Positions 8,934-16,314 of a stretch of DNA of 32,807 nucleotides are shown here, one piece after another. Position 1 is the stretch's first letter, and each line of letters starts with the position of its first letter. The stretch is from contig JAPPEF010000048.1 of assembly GCA_028875335.1 (NCBI GenBank), forward strand, positions 1-32,807, written 5' to 3'. The DNA is from Gemmatimonadota bacterium (GTDB lineage Bacteria > Latescibacterota > UBA2968 > UBA8231). A model generated the notes under the pieces. That model was not told the origin of the DNA, searched no databases, and saw only the letters and a program-made list of their open reading frames with translations. Position numbers and translations under genes: made by a program.

Positions 8934-11447
8934 CATCTTCGTCGTTTGGCGCACCGCACCTGCGCGCATGATGAGCAAGTAGGTGCCGCTGGCCAGGGGC
9001 CGTCCCTGATTGTCCTTTCCATCCCAATAAATCTGATGCGTCCCCACTTCCCGCTGCTGACGCAAGAGAGTGCGCACGGCTTGGCCGAGGGCGTTGTACA
9101 CGCGCAGTTCAACCGGGGACTCGGCGGCGAGTGTGTAGGTGATTTGCGTCGAGCCGTTGAAGGGGTTGGGGAAGGCCGGTGCTAGGGCGAAGTGGGTTGG
9201 GCGTTGGGCCACGATTGGGGGCCACACCGGCTGTGTCAGCGCGATGCCGCGTGGATTCTGGCCGGTTGCATAGTGGCCGACAACGGAGTCGCGCACGGCA
9301 TCGACGATGTGGATCTCATTGGAAAAGGAACTGGTGACGTACGCTTGCGTGCCGTCGGGCGAAAAGGCAATGGCCCGTGGATTGCGGCCGATGGCGAGCT
9401 TTTTGTGCAGTATTCCGTTGACGGCATCGACGACGAGTAGGGCACCTTCTGCGTGCGCGGTCAAATAGAGCTTGCGGCCATCGGGACTGGGCGCGATGGC
9501 AAAGGTACCGCTGACACCTAAGTCGATGGAGCGCGAGATGGTTGCGTCACCGGCGTCGATAGCGGTCAAGCGGTCCGTGTCCATGCTGGTTACGTACAGC
9601 GTCTTGCCGTCGGGTGTGAGTGCGAGCGAGCGCGGTTTCGGTGGCACTGGGATGCGGTCGGTTATGCGGCCTTGCGGCGAGAGGACGAGGACTTGGCTGC
9701 CAGCGATGTCGGTGGTGAATATCTTGTCGGCGGTGGCGGCAATGCCGTACAGCCCTTCACTTGCGTCGGCGATCTCAACGGTGCGCGCTTGGCCCGACTC
9801 AACATCGACGATGGTCAGCGCATTCGTGCCCGAATTGGTCGCGTAGAGCGTTTTGCCGTCGGGCGCTAGGGCTAGGTCGAGGGGCTGGATTGCGGTCTCG
9901 ATGTGCGCTTGGACTTGGAAGGTCGCGGTGTCGATGATGCGGAGGTCGTTCGAGGAGAGGTTGGACACGAAGAGTTGGTCGCCGGCTAGGATCATTTGGA
10001 TCGGTTCGTCGCCGACGGGGATGCGCGCTAGCTCGCGGCGGGTGCCCGTATCGACCACGCCGATGGCGTCTTCCCCGCGCAAGGCGGTAAAGGCTAGCGG
10101 GGCCCCGGTCAGTTCGACGACCGTGAAGTCGAGCCAAGCGTCCGCATGGGGAAAATACGAGACCTTGCCGTTGGCACTGTGGGCTTCGATTTGATATGCG
10201 ATGCGCGTGTCGACGTGCTGGCCGGGAATTTGGGAGACGAAGAGGCTGTCTTGCTGCTGCATTTGCAAGTGCTGGACGCTTCCGCCGTCAATCTGATAGA
10301 GGAGCCACACGCTGGCGGCATCGCGGGCTGCGACGCGCACTGGATAAGGACCTTGGGTATCGGGGGTATTGGAGACTATGGCTATGGGGACTACGAAGGG
10401 ATAGCCGAGCACGGCAAAATCGGAGATGAAATCGACATCGTCGATGTGCTGGGCCGCAGCCAAGTCGAGGATGTGGGCATAGGTGTCGTCGCGGGCGTTG
10501 TCGTAGAACTCTGCGGGGAATCCAGTGGCAAAATCAGTAAAAATCCCGCCGAAGTTCTCTTCGTTAATTGCCCCTGCAATGGGCGCGAGCTCCAGTCGGT
10601 AGCGGCCCGGGGTCAAGCCGTGCAGCCGGTAGTGTCCGACCGTAACGGCGCTTGGGTCGGCACCCGAGACGGTGCTGAACAGTTCGCCGGTGTCGAGGTT
10701 TTCGGCCTTGATGTGCGTGCCGAAGAGTGGCTGTTGGTCGAAGTCGCGGACTTGGCCGGCGATACTGCCGACGCTGGCTTGGTAGCCAATGGCCGGATAG
10801 AGAAAGCTGATGCCGGCGATGTCGTCGGGTTCGAGGCTTTGCGCTTCGCCAGAGTCGTCGCTGTGGTTGAAGGGGTTCATGGTCGGGCGGATATCCGGAG
10901 GGCCGTCGAGCGGGGTGTGTTCAAGCCCGAGTAGGTGGCCGATTTCGTGGACGGCTACGTCTTTGAGATTTATCCAATTGCCGGGCTGAACAAATAGACC
11001 AGCGGAAAAGCGGAAGTCGCGACCGTTAAAGATGATGTCCGCATCTGTGATGTGGCCGGTCGCAAAATGGGACTGGATGCGGGTTATGGCAATGACGCCG
11101 GTTTCGGGTGGGGCGTCTAGATAGCGTCCTGTCTCGTCGAAGTAGATCAGGTTGCGCCTATCTCTTTGCGTTGGGACGCTGTTTTGGGTTGTGCCCTGAT
11201 CGACAAATTCCACCCGTGCCGTAGCCACGTCGCTCCAGACCTGAAAACTCTCGCGGATCAACGCGTGGGTCTGAGCAGGGGATAGATCGTCGGAACCAGC
11301 GGCGTGGAGTACAAAGGAAATGCGGTCGGGGCGGCTCCAGGTCTGCTGGACTTGGTTGCCAAATCGGGATTCAAAGGTCTGGATGAGAAAGCCGTGGCTG
11401 GGCATGGCGACGAGCAGGCCGCCAAGCAGTAGGCCGCTAATGCGCAT
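8919..11447 (-). CDS. Secreted matrixin-type metalloprotease fused to a YVTN beta-propeller and T9SS sorting tail
   Basis: This is an 842-residue exported protein with a signal peptide at about residues 1-19. A zinc metalloprotease domain follows (about 20-218). It has the metzincin motif HEIGHLLGLEH (His167, Glu168, His171, His177) and a downstream Met-turn (PTMNPF, Met190), as in matrixins. Then comes a carboxypeptidase-regulatory-like beta-sandwich (GSIAGQVRDFDQQPL...), a middle region without clear motif, and a propeller of about seven YVTN/YncE-type blades (LALTPDGKTLYVTS and similar). The last 85 or so residues are a PNPFN sorting domain ending KMLLLR. The product is probably an extracellular or surface protease whose propeller binds a partner; substrate unknown. 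The start overlaps the upstream gene by 11 bp and has a CGGAGA ribosome-binding site inside it, so the pair is coupled. Confidence 0.88.
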   Translation of the reverse strand: MRISGLLLGGLLVAMPSHGFLIQTFESRFGNQVQQTWSRPDRISFVLHAAGSDDLSPAQTHALIRESFQVWSDVATARVEFVDQGTTQNSVPTQRDRRNLIYFDETGRYLDAPPETGVIAITRIQSHFATGHITDADIIFNGRDFRFSAGLFVQPGNWINLKDVAVHEIGHLLGLEHTPLDGPPDIRPTMNPFNHSDDSGEAQSLEPDDIAGISFLYPAIGYQASVGSIAGQVRDFDQQPLFGTHIKAENLDTGELFSTVSGADPSAVTVGHYRLHGLTPGRYRLELAPIAGAINEENFGGIFTDFATGFPAEFYDNARDDTYAHILDLAAAQHIDDVDFISDFAVLGYPFVVPIAIVSNTPDTQGPYPVRVAARDAASVWLLYQIDGGSVQHLQMQQQDSLFVSQIPGQHVDTRIAYQIEAHSANGKVSYFPHADAWLDFTVVELTGAPLAFTALRGEDAIGVVDTGTRRELARIPVGDEPIQMILAGDQLFVSNLSSNDLRIIDTATFQVQAHIETAIQPLDLALAPDGKTLYATNSGTNALTIVDVESGQARTVEIADASEGLYGIAATADKIFTTDIAGSQVLVLSPQGRITDRIPVPPKPRSLALTPDGKTLYVTSMDTDRLTAIDAGDATISRSIDLGVSGTFAIAPSPDGRKLYLTAHAEGALLVVDAVNGILHKKLAIGRNPRAIAFSPDGTQAYVTSSFSNEIHIVDAVRDSVVGHYATGQNPRGIALTQPVWPPIVAQRPTHFALAPAFPNPFNGSTQITYTLAAESPVELRVYNALGQAVRTLLRQQREVGTHQIYWDGKDNQGRPLASGTYLLIMRAGAVRQTTKMLLLR

Positions 11448-12006
11448 CGCGTGTCTCCGGGCTTTGATCTTGAGTCAGGGCGCGCACCAGTGCCAAAAAC
11501 TGGTCGAGTGGCATGCCTTGGACCGGTTCGTCGGGCGATGCCTTTTTGGGCGCACTTTGCGGCTTGATGTGCAGCGCAAGGCCGTCTAACTCTTGAAAGA
11601 CGCGTGGTCTGTTGGTTGTGCTGCGCTTGATGGCGAAGTGTCCTTGGGCCAGTCCGACCGGCCAAGAGTGTCCCAATGCGTTCGCCGCGGTGAGAAAGAG
11701 CACAGCCTCGTCACCGGGAGCAAAGATAGGCATGCCAATGATACGGGTAACAGTGCCTTGTAGATGGCCGCCGGGCAGGTGCAATTCCAGTTGCGAAATC
11801 GCTGGTCCTTTAATGGCTTGGGAAACGGAGAACACATAGCGGGTATAGATCTGTCCGCGCACCCATTGGGGCTGGGCTTGGCTACAGACCCCGACGACAA
11901 TGCGTTCGGCGTTGGCGGTCAGGGCCGCCAAATCGAAACGCTGGACTGTAGTAGCCGCAAGTGGAGTGGCTAGCCAGACTAGGCAGAATGCAATGCGAGC
12001 GACCAT
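11437..12006 (-). CDS. Small exported protein of unknown function, partner of the metalloprotease
   Basis: The product has 189 residues with a clear N-terminal signal peptide (hydrophobic core AFCLVWLATPLAAT). The mature part looks beta-rich: LTANAERIVVGVC, YTRYVFSVSQAIKG, LELHLPGG and APGDEAVLFLTAA, with a Pro/Lys-rich C-terminal tail. I do not recognise a named family. It is the first gene of a minus-strand pair with the matrixin gene, which it overlaps by 11 bp. A GAGGAGA ribosome-binding site (complement of 12016-12022) precedes its ATG. Co-translation suggests that it acts with the protease, for example as a chaperone, inhibitor or anchoring subunit; this is inference from position only. 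Confidence 0.72.
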   Translation of the reverse strand: MVARIAFCLVWLATPLAATTVQRFDLAALTANAERIVVGVCSQAQPQWVRGQIYTRYVFSVSQAIKGPAISQLELHLPGGHLQGTVTRIIGMPIFAPGDEAVLFLTAANALGHSWPVGLAQGHFAIKRSTTNRPRVFQELDGLALHIKPQSAPKKASPDEPVQGMPLDQFLALVRALTQDQSPETRDAH

Positions 12007-12023
12007 TGTGCGTTATCTCCTCA

Positions 12024-12117
12024 GGGATACTCACTCTTTGTGCAGTAGAATCAATGTCCACTCAGACGCTAGGGAACGGTTAAAGTTGCCTAGGAGACTT
12101 GGGATACTCGCTCTTTC
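12024..12117. repeat. Two direct 16-bp repeats in the divergent intergenic region
   Basis: GGGATACTCACTCTTT (12024-12039) and GGGATACTCGCTCTTT (12101-12116) differ at one base and lie 77 bp apart. They occupy the 230-bp gap between the minus-strand secreted-protein pair and the divergent merR-like gene. The first copy lies just upstream of the ribosome-binding site of the minus-strand gene. They could be paired operator sites or a duplicated leader segment. Confidence 0.6.
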
Positions 12118-12166
12118 GGAGATGTTGGTTTAAAATATCATAGAAATAAGGTCCGTTGTCGATTCG

Positions 12167-12195
12167 TTGACACTTACGTTCACGTCAAGTACATT
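12167..12195 (+). promoter_or_regulatory. Candidate promoter of the merR-Fe-S operon with imperfect dyad
   Basis: A consensus TTGACA (12167-12172) is 17 bp from TACATT (12190-12195), about 40 bp before the merR-like start codon. The spacer contains an imperfect inverted repeat (ACTTACGT ... ACGTCAAGT), placed where MerR-family dimers normally bind. The 17-bp spacing is shorter than the 19-20 bp typical of MerR-activated promoters. Confidence 0.55.
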
Positions 12196-12236
12196 GCTAC
12201 ATTGCTTGCCAGAACTTCGCAGCGAAGGATGCCTCC

Positions 12237-12698
12237 ATGCAAATAGGGGATTTGGCCGCCAAGGCCGGGGTCACACCGCGCACGATTCGCTACTATGAAG
12301 AATTGGGAATCATCGAGCCGGAAGAGCGCACCGCAGGCGGATTTCGCCTGTATTCGGAAGCGCAATTGCGCCGCTTGCAAATCGTCCAAAGCCTCAAGGA
12401 TCTGGGGTTCGGACTAGAGCACATCAGCGCGTTCTTCAACCTAAAGCACGGTAACGAATCTGGAGGTGGCTTGGCGCGCGTGCTCGTCGAGCACCTAACC
12501 GAGCAAGAGCGCCGAATCGACGAGCGCATTCGCCAGTACTCGCTTATGAAGGAGCGAAACCGGCGGGCCATTGAAATTCTCAGTGGCTGTTTTTGCTGTA
12601 CGGTCAAGGTCATTGAGCGGGATTGCCACCACTGCGAGGTCTATCGGCGGCACGACGAGGTTCCCGACCTCATCGAATGCGCCATTTACGAATCTTGA
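12237..12698 (+). CDS. MerR-family regulator with C-terminal cysteine cluster
   Basis: The 153-residue product has a MerR winged-helix DNA-binding domain at about 1-70 (MQIGDLAAKAGVTPRTIRYYEE, then a wing with GGFRLY and the LGF motif). A dimerisation coiled coil follows at about 75-115. The short effector region has five cysteines, Cys118, Cys120, Cys121, Cys130 and Cys133, in the pattern C-X-C-C-X8-C-X2-C with two histidines between the last two. This could bind a metal or an Fe-S cluster. It differs from SoxR (C-X2-C-X-C-X5-C) and from CueR/ZntR. A GAAGGA element 8 bp upstream supports the ATG. Only 11 bp separate it from the Fe-S carrier gene, so it is probably an autoregulated first gene controlling the sulfur-transfer operon. 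The exact signal is inferred. Confidence 0.87.
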   Translation: MQIGDLAAKAGVTPRTIRYYEELGIIEPEERTAGGFRLYSEAQLRRLQIVQSLKDLGFGLEHISAFFNLKHGNESGGGLARVLVEHLTEQERRIDERIRQYSLMKERNRRAIEILSGCFCCTVKVIERDCHHCEVYRRHDEVPDLIECAIYES

Positions 12699-12709
12699 GG
12701 GAATATAAT

Positions 12710-13033
12710 ATGGTAACTATAACGGAAGCTGCGGCCGAGAAGATCAAGGACTTGCTCGGCGAACAGGTCAACGAAGGGCACGGGCTGCGCATGGGCGTGA
12801 TGGGGGGTGGGTGTTCGGGGTTCCAGTACAAGCTGGACTTCGAGGAAAGTGCCGGCGACATGGACCACGTCTTTGAGATAGACGGCGTCAAGGTCTTTAT
12901 CGACATGAAGAGCAGCCTCTATCTCAACGGTGTGATCCTCGACTACCACGATGGGTTGATGGGTGCGGGCTTTAAGATCGAAAACCCCAACGCCCGCACC
13001 ACCTGCGGATGCGGTGAGTCCTTCAGCGCCTGA
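12710..13033 (+). CDS. A-type iron-sulfur carrier protein (IscA/SufA/ErpA family)
   Basis: This 107-residue protein has the three invariant cysteines of A-type carriers: Cys35 in GGGCSGF and Cys99 and Cys101 in the C-terminal TCGCGESF. A-type carriers receive Fe-S clusters from the scaffold and hand them to apo-enzymes in the cytoplasm. The ATG is preceded by GAGGGA at 12697-12702, which overlaps the merR stop; an in-frame extension upstream to 12623 would run inside merR and is not needed. No IscU/SufB scaffold gene is visible nearby, so whether it serves as IscA, ErpA or SufA cannot be decided. Confidence 0.92.
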   Translation: MVTITEAAAEKIKDLLGEQVNEGHGLRMGVMGGGCSGFQYKLDFEESAGDMDHVFEIDGVKVFIDMKSSLYLNGVILDYHDGLMGAGFKIENPNARTTCGCGESFSA

Positions 13034-13043
13034 GCGACGAGCC

Positions 13044-14216
13044 GTGCAAATTCCAGTCTATATGGACAACATGGCCACCACGCCGGTGGACCCGCGCGTC
13101 TTGGCGGACATGTTGCCGTACTTCGGCACGCATTTCGGCAATGCGTCCAGCAAGACCCACGCCTTTGGTTTGGCAGCCGCCGACGCGGTCGAAAAGGCGC
13201 GGGAAGAAGTGGCCGGGTTAATCGGCGCGCGTGCTCAAGAGATCGTCTTTACGGCCGGAGCTACGGAAGCCAACAATTTGGCTATCAAAGGCGCAGTGCA
13301 GATGGTGCCCCCTGGAGCGCACATCGTCACCTGTGCCATTGAGCACAAGGCCGTCTTGGAGTGTTGCCACACCTTGGAGCAGCAAGGGGTGGAGGTAACT
13401 TATTTGGCTGTGGACCGCTACGGTCAGATTGACCTCGACCAACTCGCGGCGGCTATCACGCCGCGGACGGCTCTCATCTCGCTCATGGCCACTAACAACG
13501 AGATTGGGGTCTTGCAACCGCTAGAGGAGATCGGGCGGCTAGCTCGCGAGCGCGGCGTCTTGTGGCACTGCGACGCAGCCCAAGCCGTTGGCAAGGTGCC
13601 GCTCGATGTGGAAGTGCTCGGCATCGACCTGCTCTCGGCCTCCGGCCACAAGCTCTACGCCCCCAAGGGCGTCGGCTTCCTCTACGTGCGTTCGCGCAGG
13701 CCGCGCGTGCGCTTGCAGGTCCAAGTCGAGGGCGGTGGGCAAGAGCGCGGCCTGCGTGGCGGCACGCTCAATGTGCCGGGCATCGTCGGTTTAGGACGCG
13801 CCTGTCAGTTGGGGCGCGAGGAGATGACCGAGGAAGCGGCGCGATTGGTTCAAATGCGGCGACGGCTGTGTGCCGGGCTGGAGGCCGCGCTCGGCCCTTT
13901 GGTCGTCAATGGCCATGCAGAAGAGCGCCTACCGGGCAACCTCAACGTGAGCTTTCCCGGGGTGGACGGAACCGAACTACTCTTGGGATTGCGCGAGATC
14001 GCGCTGTCTTCGGGCGCGGCCTGTTCTTCGCGGACGGGCGCGCCCTCACATGTCCTCAAAGCCATCGGCGTAAACGACGATTTGGCGCGGGCTTCCCTGC
14101 GCTTTGGGTTGGGACGTTTTAATACTATGGCAGAAGTAGAATTTGCCATTGACCGCACCGTCGCACAGGTTGAGCGCTTGCGCGCCGGTGCATTAGCAAT
14201 CGAGGAGAGAGTATGA
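13044..14216 (+). CDS. iscS: Cysteine desulfurase (IscS/NifS family, class V aminotransferase)
   Basis: The enzyme removes sulfur from cysteine, giving alanine and an enzyme persulfide used for Fe-S clusters, thiolated tRNA and cofactors. The product has 390 residues, normal for the family. The PLP lysine is Lys203 in SGHKLYAPKGVG, and the persulfide cysteine is Cys327 in LSSGAACSSRTG, on the longer mobile loop typical of group I (IscS/NifS) enzymes. The N-terminus from GTG 13044 (MQIPVYMDNMATTPVDPRV) matches family starts; ATG 13062 is a shorter alternative, and the frame open from 12963 overlaps the carrier gene. It lies 10 bp after the carrier and overlaps the rhodanese-MoeB start by ATGA. 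Confidence 0.95.
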   Translation: MQIPVYMDNMATTPVDPRVLADMLPYFGTHFGNASSKTHAFGLAAADAVEKAREEVAGLIGARAQEIVFTAGATEANNLAIKGAVQMVPPGAHIVTCAIEHKAVLECCHTLEQQGVEVTYLAVDRYGQIDLDQLAAAITPRTALISLMATNNEIGVLQPLEEIGRLARERGVLWHCDAAQAVGKVPLDVEVLGIDLLSASGHKLYAPKGVGFLYVRSRRPRVRLQVQVEGGGQERGLRGGTLNVPGIVGLGRACQLGREEMTEEAARLVQMRRRLCAGLEAALGPLVVNGHAEERLPGNLNVSFPGVDGTELLLGLREIALSSGAACSSRTGAPSHVLKAIGVNDDLARASLRFGLGRFNTMAEVEFAIDRTVAQVERLRAGALAIEERV

Positions 14217-15400
14217 CTGTTACATCCAATCAACTACTAGAGAGCGTAAAGGCCGAAATCGCCGAAGTAACTCCGGCTGAGGTCCAAGCAGCCCTCCAAG
14301 CCGGTCGGCCGGTTCACCTCATAGACGTGCGCGAGCGGGAAGAAGTCATGGACGGCTATATCCCCGGAGCCGAGTTGATCCCACGCGGTTTTTTGGAACT
14401 CAACATCGAAGAAGACGTGACTATAGATCGCGACGCGGAAGTCGTGCTCTATTGCGCCGGGGGCAACCGCTCGGCCTTGGCAGCACGCGATTTGGCCTTT
14501 ATGGGCTACACCAACGCCAAGTCCATGATCGGTGGCATCAAAGGCTGGAAGGACGCCGGCTATGAAATCGAGCAGGGAGGCCTGCTCTCCGAAGAGGACT
14601 CGCAGCGCTACGCCCGGCATCTCATCCTGCCCGAGGTAGGGGAGAAGGGGCAGCAACAGTTGCTCAAGGGCCGGGTATTGCTGGTGGGGGCGGGCGGCTT
14701 GGGTTGCCCGACAGCCCTGTATCTAGCCGCGGCCGGCGTCGGCAAGATCGGCTTGGTAGATGCCGATGTTGTCGATAAGAGCAACTTGCAGCGGCAAGTG
14801 CTTTTCGGTGAGTCCGATCTCGGCCGGCCCAAGGTCGAGGCCGCTCGCGATCGATTGCTCGATATCAACTCCGGCATCGAGATACACCCGCACTATGAGT
14901 TGCTGACGTCACACAATATTTTCGAGATCATGGACGGCTACGACATCGTGGTCAATGGCTGCGACAACTTTCCGACCCGCTATTTGGTCAACGACGCGGC
15001 TGTGATGCAGAAAAAGCCCGTGGTTGACGGCAGCATTTTTCGCTTTGAGGGCCAAGCCACCGTGTACGTGCCCGGGGACGGTCCGTGCTATCGCTGCCTC
15101 TATCCCGAACCGCCGCCACCCGGGGAGGTGCCGAGTTGCGCCGAGGGTGGGGTCTTAGGAGTCTTGCCTGGCATCATCGGGTTGGTACAGGCCACCGAGG
15201 TCGTCAAGCTACTATTGGGCCAGGGTACCTCCTTGGTGGGGAGGGTGATGCTCTACGACGCACTGGAGATGAAATTCCGCGAACTCAAGCTCAGGCGCGA
15301 CAGCGAGTGCCCGGTGTGCGGCGACAACCCGACCGTCACCGAGTTGATTGACTACGAGCAGTTTTGCGGCTTGCCTTCGCACAGCGAGGCCGCGGGTTGA
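14213..15400 (+). CDS. N-terminal rhodanese fused to MoeB/ThiF-type adenylyltransferase
   Basis: Residues about 15-118 form a rhodanese domain with HLIDVREREE and the active-site loop LYCAGGNRS (Cys81). Residues about 125-385 form an E1-like adenylyltransferase with nucleotide loop GAGGLGCP, Arg-finger segment SNLQRQVLF, catalytic-type Cys309 in PSCAEGG, and two zinc CXXC pairs (Cys292/295 and Cys366/369). Such enzymes adenylate the C-terminal glycine of MoaD/ThiS-like carriers and, with a rhodanese, load sulfur to form a thiocarboxylate. In MOCS3/MoeZ the rhodanese is C-terminal; here the order is reversed. It overlaps iscS (ATGA), so persulfide from IscS could pass to Cys81. No MoaD/ThiS gene is in the window, so the product pathway (molybdopterin, thiamine, cysteine or tRNA) is open. 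Confidence 0.92.
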   Translation: MTVTSNQLLESVKAEIAEVTPAEVQAALQAGRPVHLIDVREREEVMDGYIPGAELIPRGFLELNIEEDVTIDRDAEVVLYCAGGNRSALAARDLAFMGYTNAKSMIGGIKGWKDAGYEIEQGGLLSEEDSQRYARHLILPEVGEKGQQQLLKGRVLLVGAGGLGCPTALYLAAAGVGKIGLVDADVVDKSNLQRQVLFGESDLGRPKVEAARDRLLDINSGIEIHPHYELLTSHNIFEIMDGYDIVVNGCDNFPTRYLVNDAAVMQKKPVVDGSIFRFEGQATVYVPGDGPCYRCLYPEPPPPGEVPSCAEGGVLGVLPGIIGLVQATEVVKLLLGQGTSLVGRVMLYDALEMKFRELKLRRDSECPVCGDNPTVTELIDYEQFCGLPSHSEAAG

Positions 15401-15425
15401 TCTCGAATCTCAGTGTTGTTTGCAC

Positions 15426-15461
15426 GGCGCTCCCTCGCACCTAGGGAGCGCCTTTTCTTTT
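15426..15461 (+). terminator. Intrinsic terminator of the sulfur-transfer operon
   Basis: GGCGCTCCCT (15426-15435) pairs perfectly with AGGGAGCGCC (15443-15452) around a 7-nt loop, followed by TTTTCTTTT. It closes the merR-to-moeB operon. trmB starts only 13 bp further on, so trmB must use read-through or a promoter not recognised here. Confidence 0.92.
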
Positions 15462-15473
15462 GGGGAGCATTTG

Positions 15474-16076
15474 ATGGAGCAGACCGGGACGGGTTTTTTG
15501 GCGTTACCAGATAACCCAGACCAAGATCCGATGTTGGATTGGCGGGAAGTTTTCGCCAACGACCAGCCGGTGGAGATCGAAATCGGCATTGGCAAGGGGC
15601 GCTTTATCATCGACGCGGCCTGCCGCCAGCCCGCAGTGAATTTCGTCGGGGTCGAATGGGCGGCCAAATACTTGCGCATTGCCTGCCAGCGCGCCGCGCG
15701 CCGCAATCTCGGCAACGTGCGGTTCGCGCACTTGGATGCGCGGGAATTCGTCGAATTCTTCGTGGCTGCTGAGTCGGTGCGGGCTTATCACATTTACTTT
15801 CCCGATCCTTGGCCCAAGAAGCGGCACCACAAGCGGCGACTCTTTAACGAGGAATTTCTACGCGAAGTCGAGCGCACTTTGTGTACGGGTGGCCAGTTGT
15901 GGCTAGCCACGGATTACGCCGACTATTTCGACGTCATGCTCGCCGCGCTGGAAACCAGCCCGTGCTTAGTGGAGGCGGATGTTGAGTGGCTGGGGGTGCG
16001 GACGAATTACGAAGACAAGTTCCTTGCACAGGGTAAGCCGATTTACCGCCGGGTTATGGAGAAGATGTCGGCGTAG
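15474..16076 (+). CDS. trmB: tRNA (guanine-46-N7)-methyltransferase
   Basis: The 200-residue enzyme transfers methyl from S-adenosylmethionine to N7 of G46 in the tRNA variable loop. It has the SAM-binding motif EIGIGKGRFI and the family signature IYFPDPWPKKRHHKRRL, with a C-terminal TNYE(D)KF segment. Length is typical of TrmB. ATG 15474 follows GGGGAG; an in-frame extension to 15348 would cross the terminator and overlap the previous gene, so it is rejected. The gene stands alone between two strong terminators. Confidence 0.95.
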   Translation: MEQTGTGFLALPDNPDQDPMLDWREVFANDQPVEIEIGIGKGRFIIDAACRQPAVNFVGVEWAAKYLRIACQRAARRNLGNVRFAHLDAREFVEFFVAAESVRAYHIYFPDPWPKKRHHKRRLFNEEFLREVERTLCTGGQLWLATDYADYFDVMLAALETSPCLVEADVEWLGVRTNYEDKFLAQGKPIYRRVMEKMSA

Positions 16077-16095
16077 AGACACTTGTCGAATGCAC

Positions 16096-16135
16096 AAAAG
16101 GGGGGTTGGACCACGCGATGGCCAACCCCTTTTTT
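16096..16135 (+). terminator. Intrinsic terminator after trmB
   Basis: GGGGTTGG (16102-16109) pairs with CCAACCCC (16122-16129), extended by A-tract/T-tract pairing (AAAA at 16096, TTTTTT from 16130), with a 12-nt loop. The symmetrical A/T flanks would allow function on both strands. It isolates trmB from the dcw cluster. Confidence 0.92.
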
Positions 16136-16187
16136 ATGTCAATGTGGCAGTAGGGACGAGAATTAAAGAGAGCAGACGGTAATCGAG

Positions 16188-16226
16188 ATGCACACAAATA
16201 AGTGTGATATGCACACAAATAAGTGT
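16188..16226 (+). promoter_or_regulatory. Tandem 18-bp repeats with internal dyad upstream of the dcw promoter
   Basis: ATGCACACAAATAAGTGT occurs exactly twice, at 16188-16205 and 16209-16226, with a 21-bp period (two helical turns). Each copy contains an imperfect dyad, ACAC-N6-GTGT. The sites lie about 90-127 bp upstream of the predicted mraZ transcription start, a plausible place for an activator or other dimeric regulator. The binding protein is unknown. Confidence 0.65.
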
Positions 16227-16279
16227 ATAAGATAGCTTGAAATGGCCGTATCTATCTGAAAAATATAGGAAAAATGTGC

Positions 16280-16308
16280 TTGCAGTCCTGTTGATATAGG
16301 TGTATTAT
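16280..16308 (+). promoter_or_regulatory. Promoter of the dcw cluster (Pmra)
   Basis: TTGCAG (16280-16285) and TATTAT (16303-16308) are 17 bp apart in an AT-rich stretch unlike the surrounding DNA. The predicted transcription start is near 16315, exactly where the MraZ-box repeats begin. It should drive mraZ and the genes after it. Confidence 0.68.
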
Positions 16309-16314
16309 TGGGAT

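Noticed and set aside
10146..10934. A 262-codon plus-strand frame inside the metalloprotease gene
   Set aside because: It is opposite conserved metzincin and beta-sandwich coding sequence and has no recognisable domain or ribosome-binding site.
12703..12709. TATAAT-like sequence before the Fe-S carrier gene as an internal promoter
   Set aside because: No matching -35 element at proper spacing and only an 11-bp gap after merR; AT-rich spacing between ribosome-binding site and start is a simpler reading.
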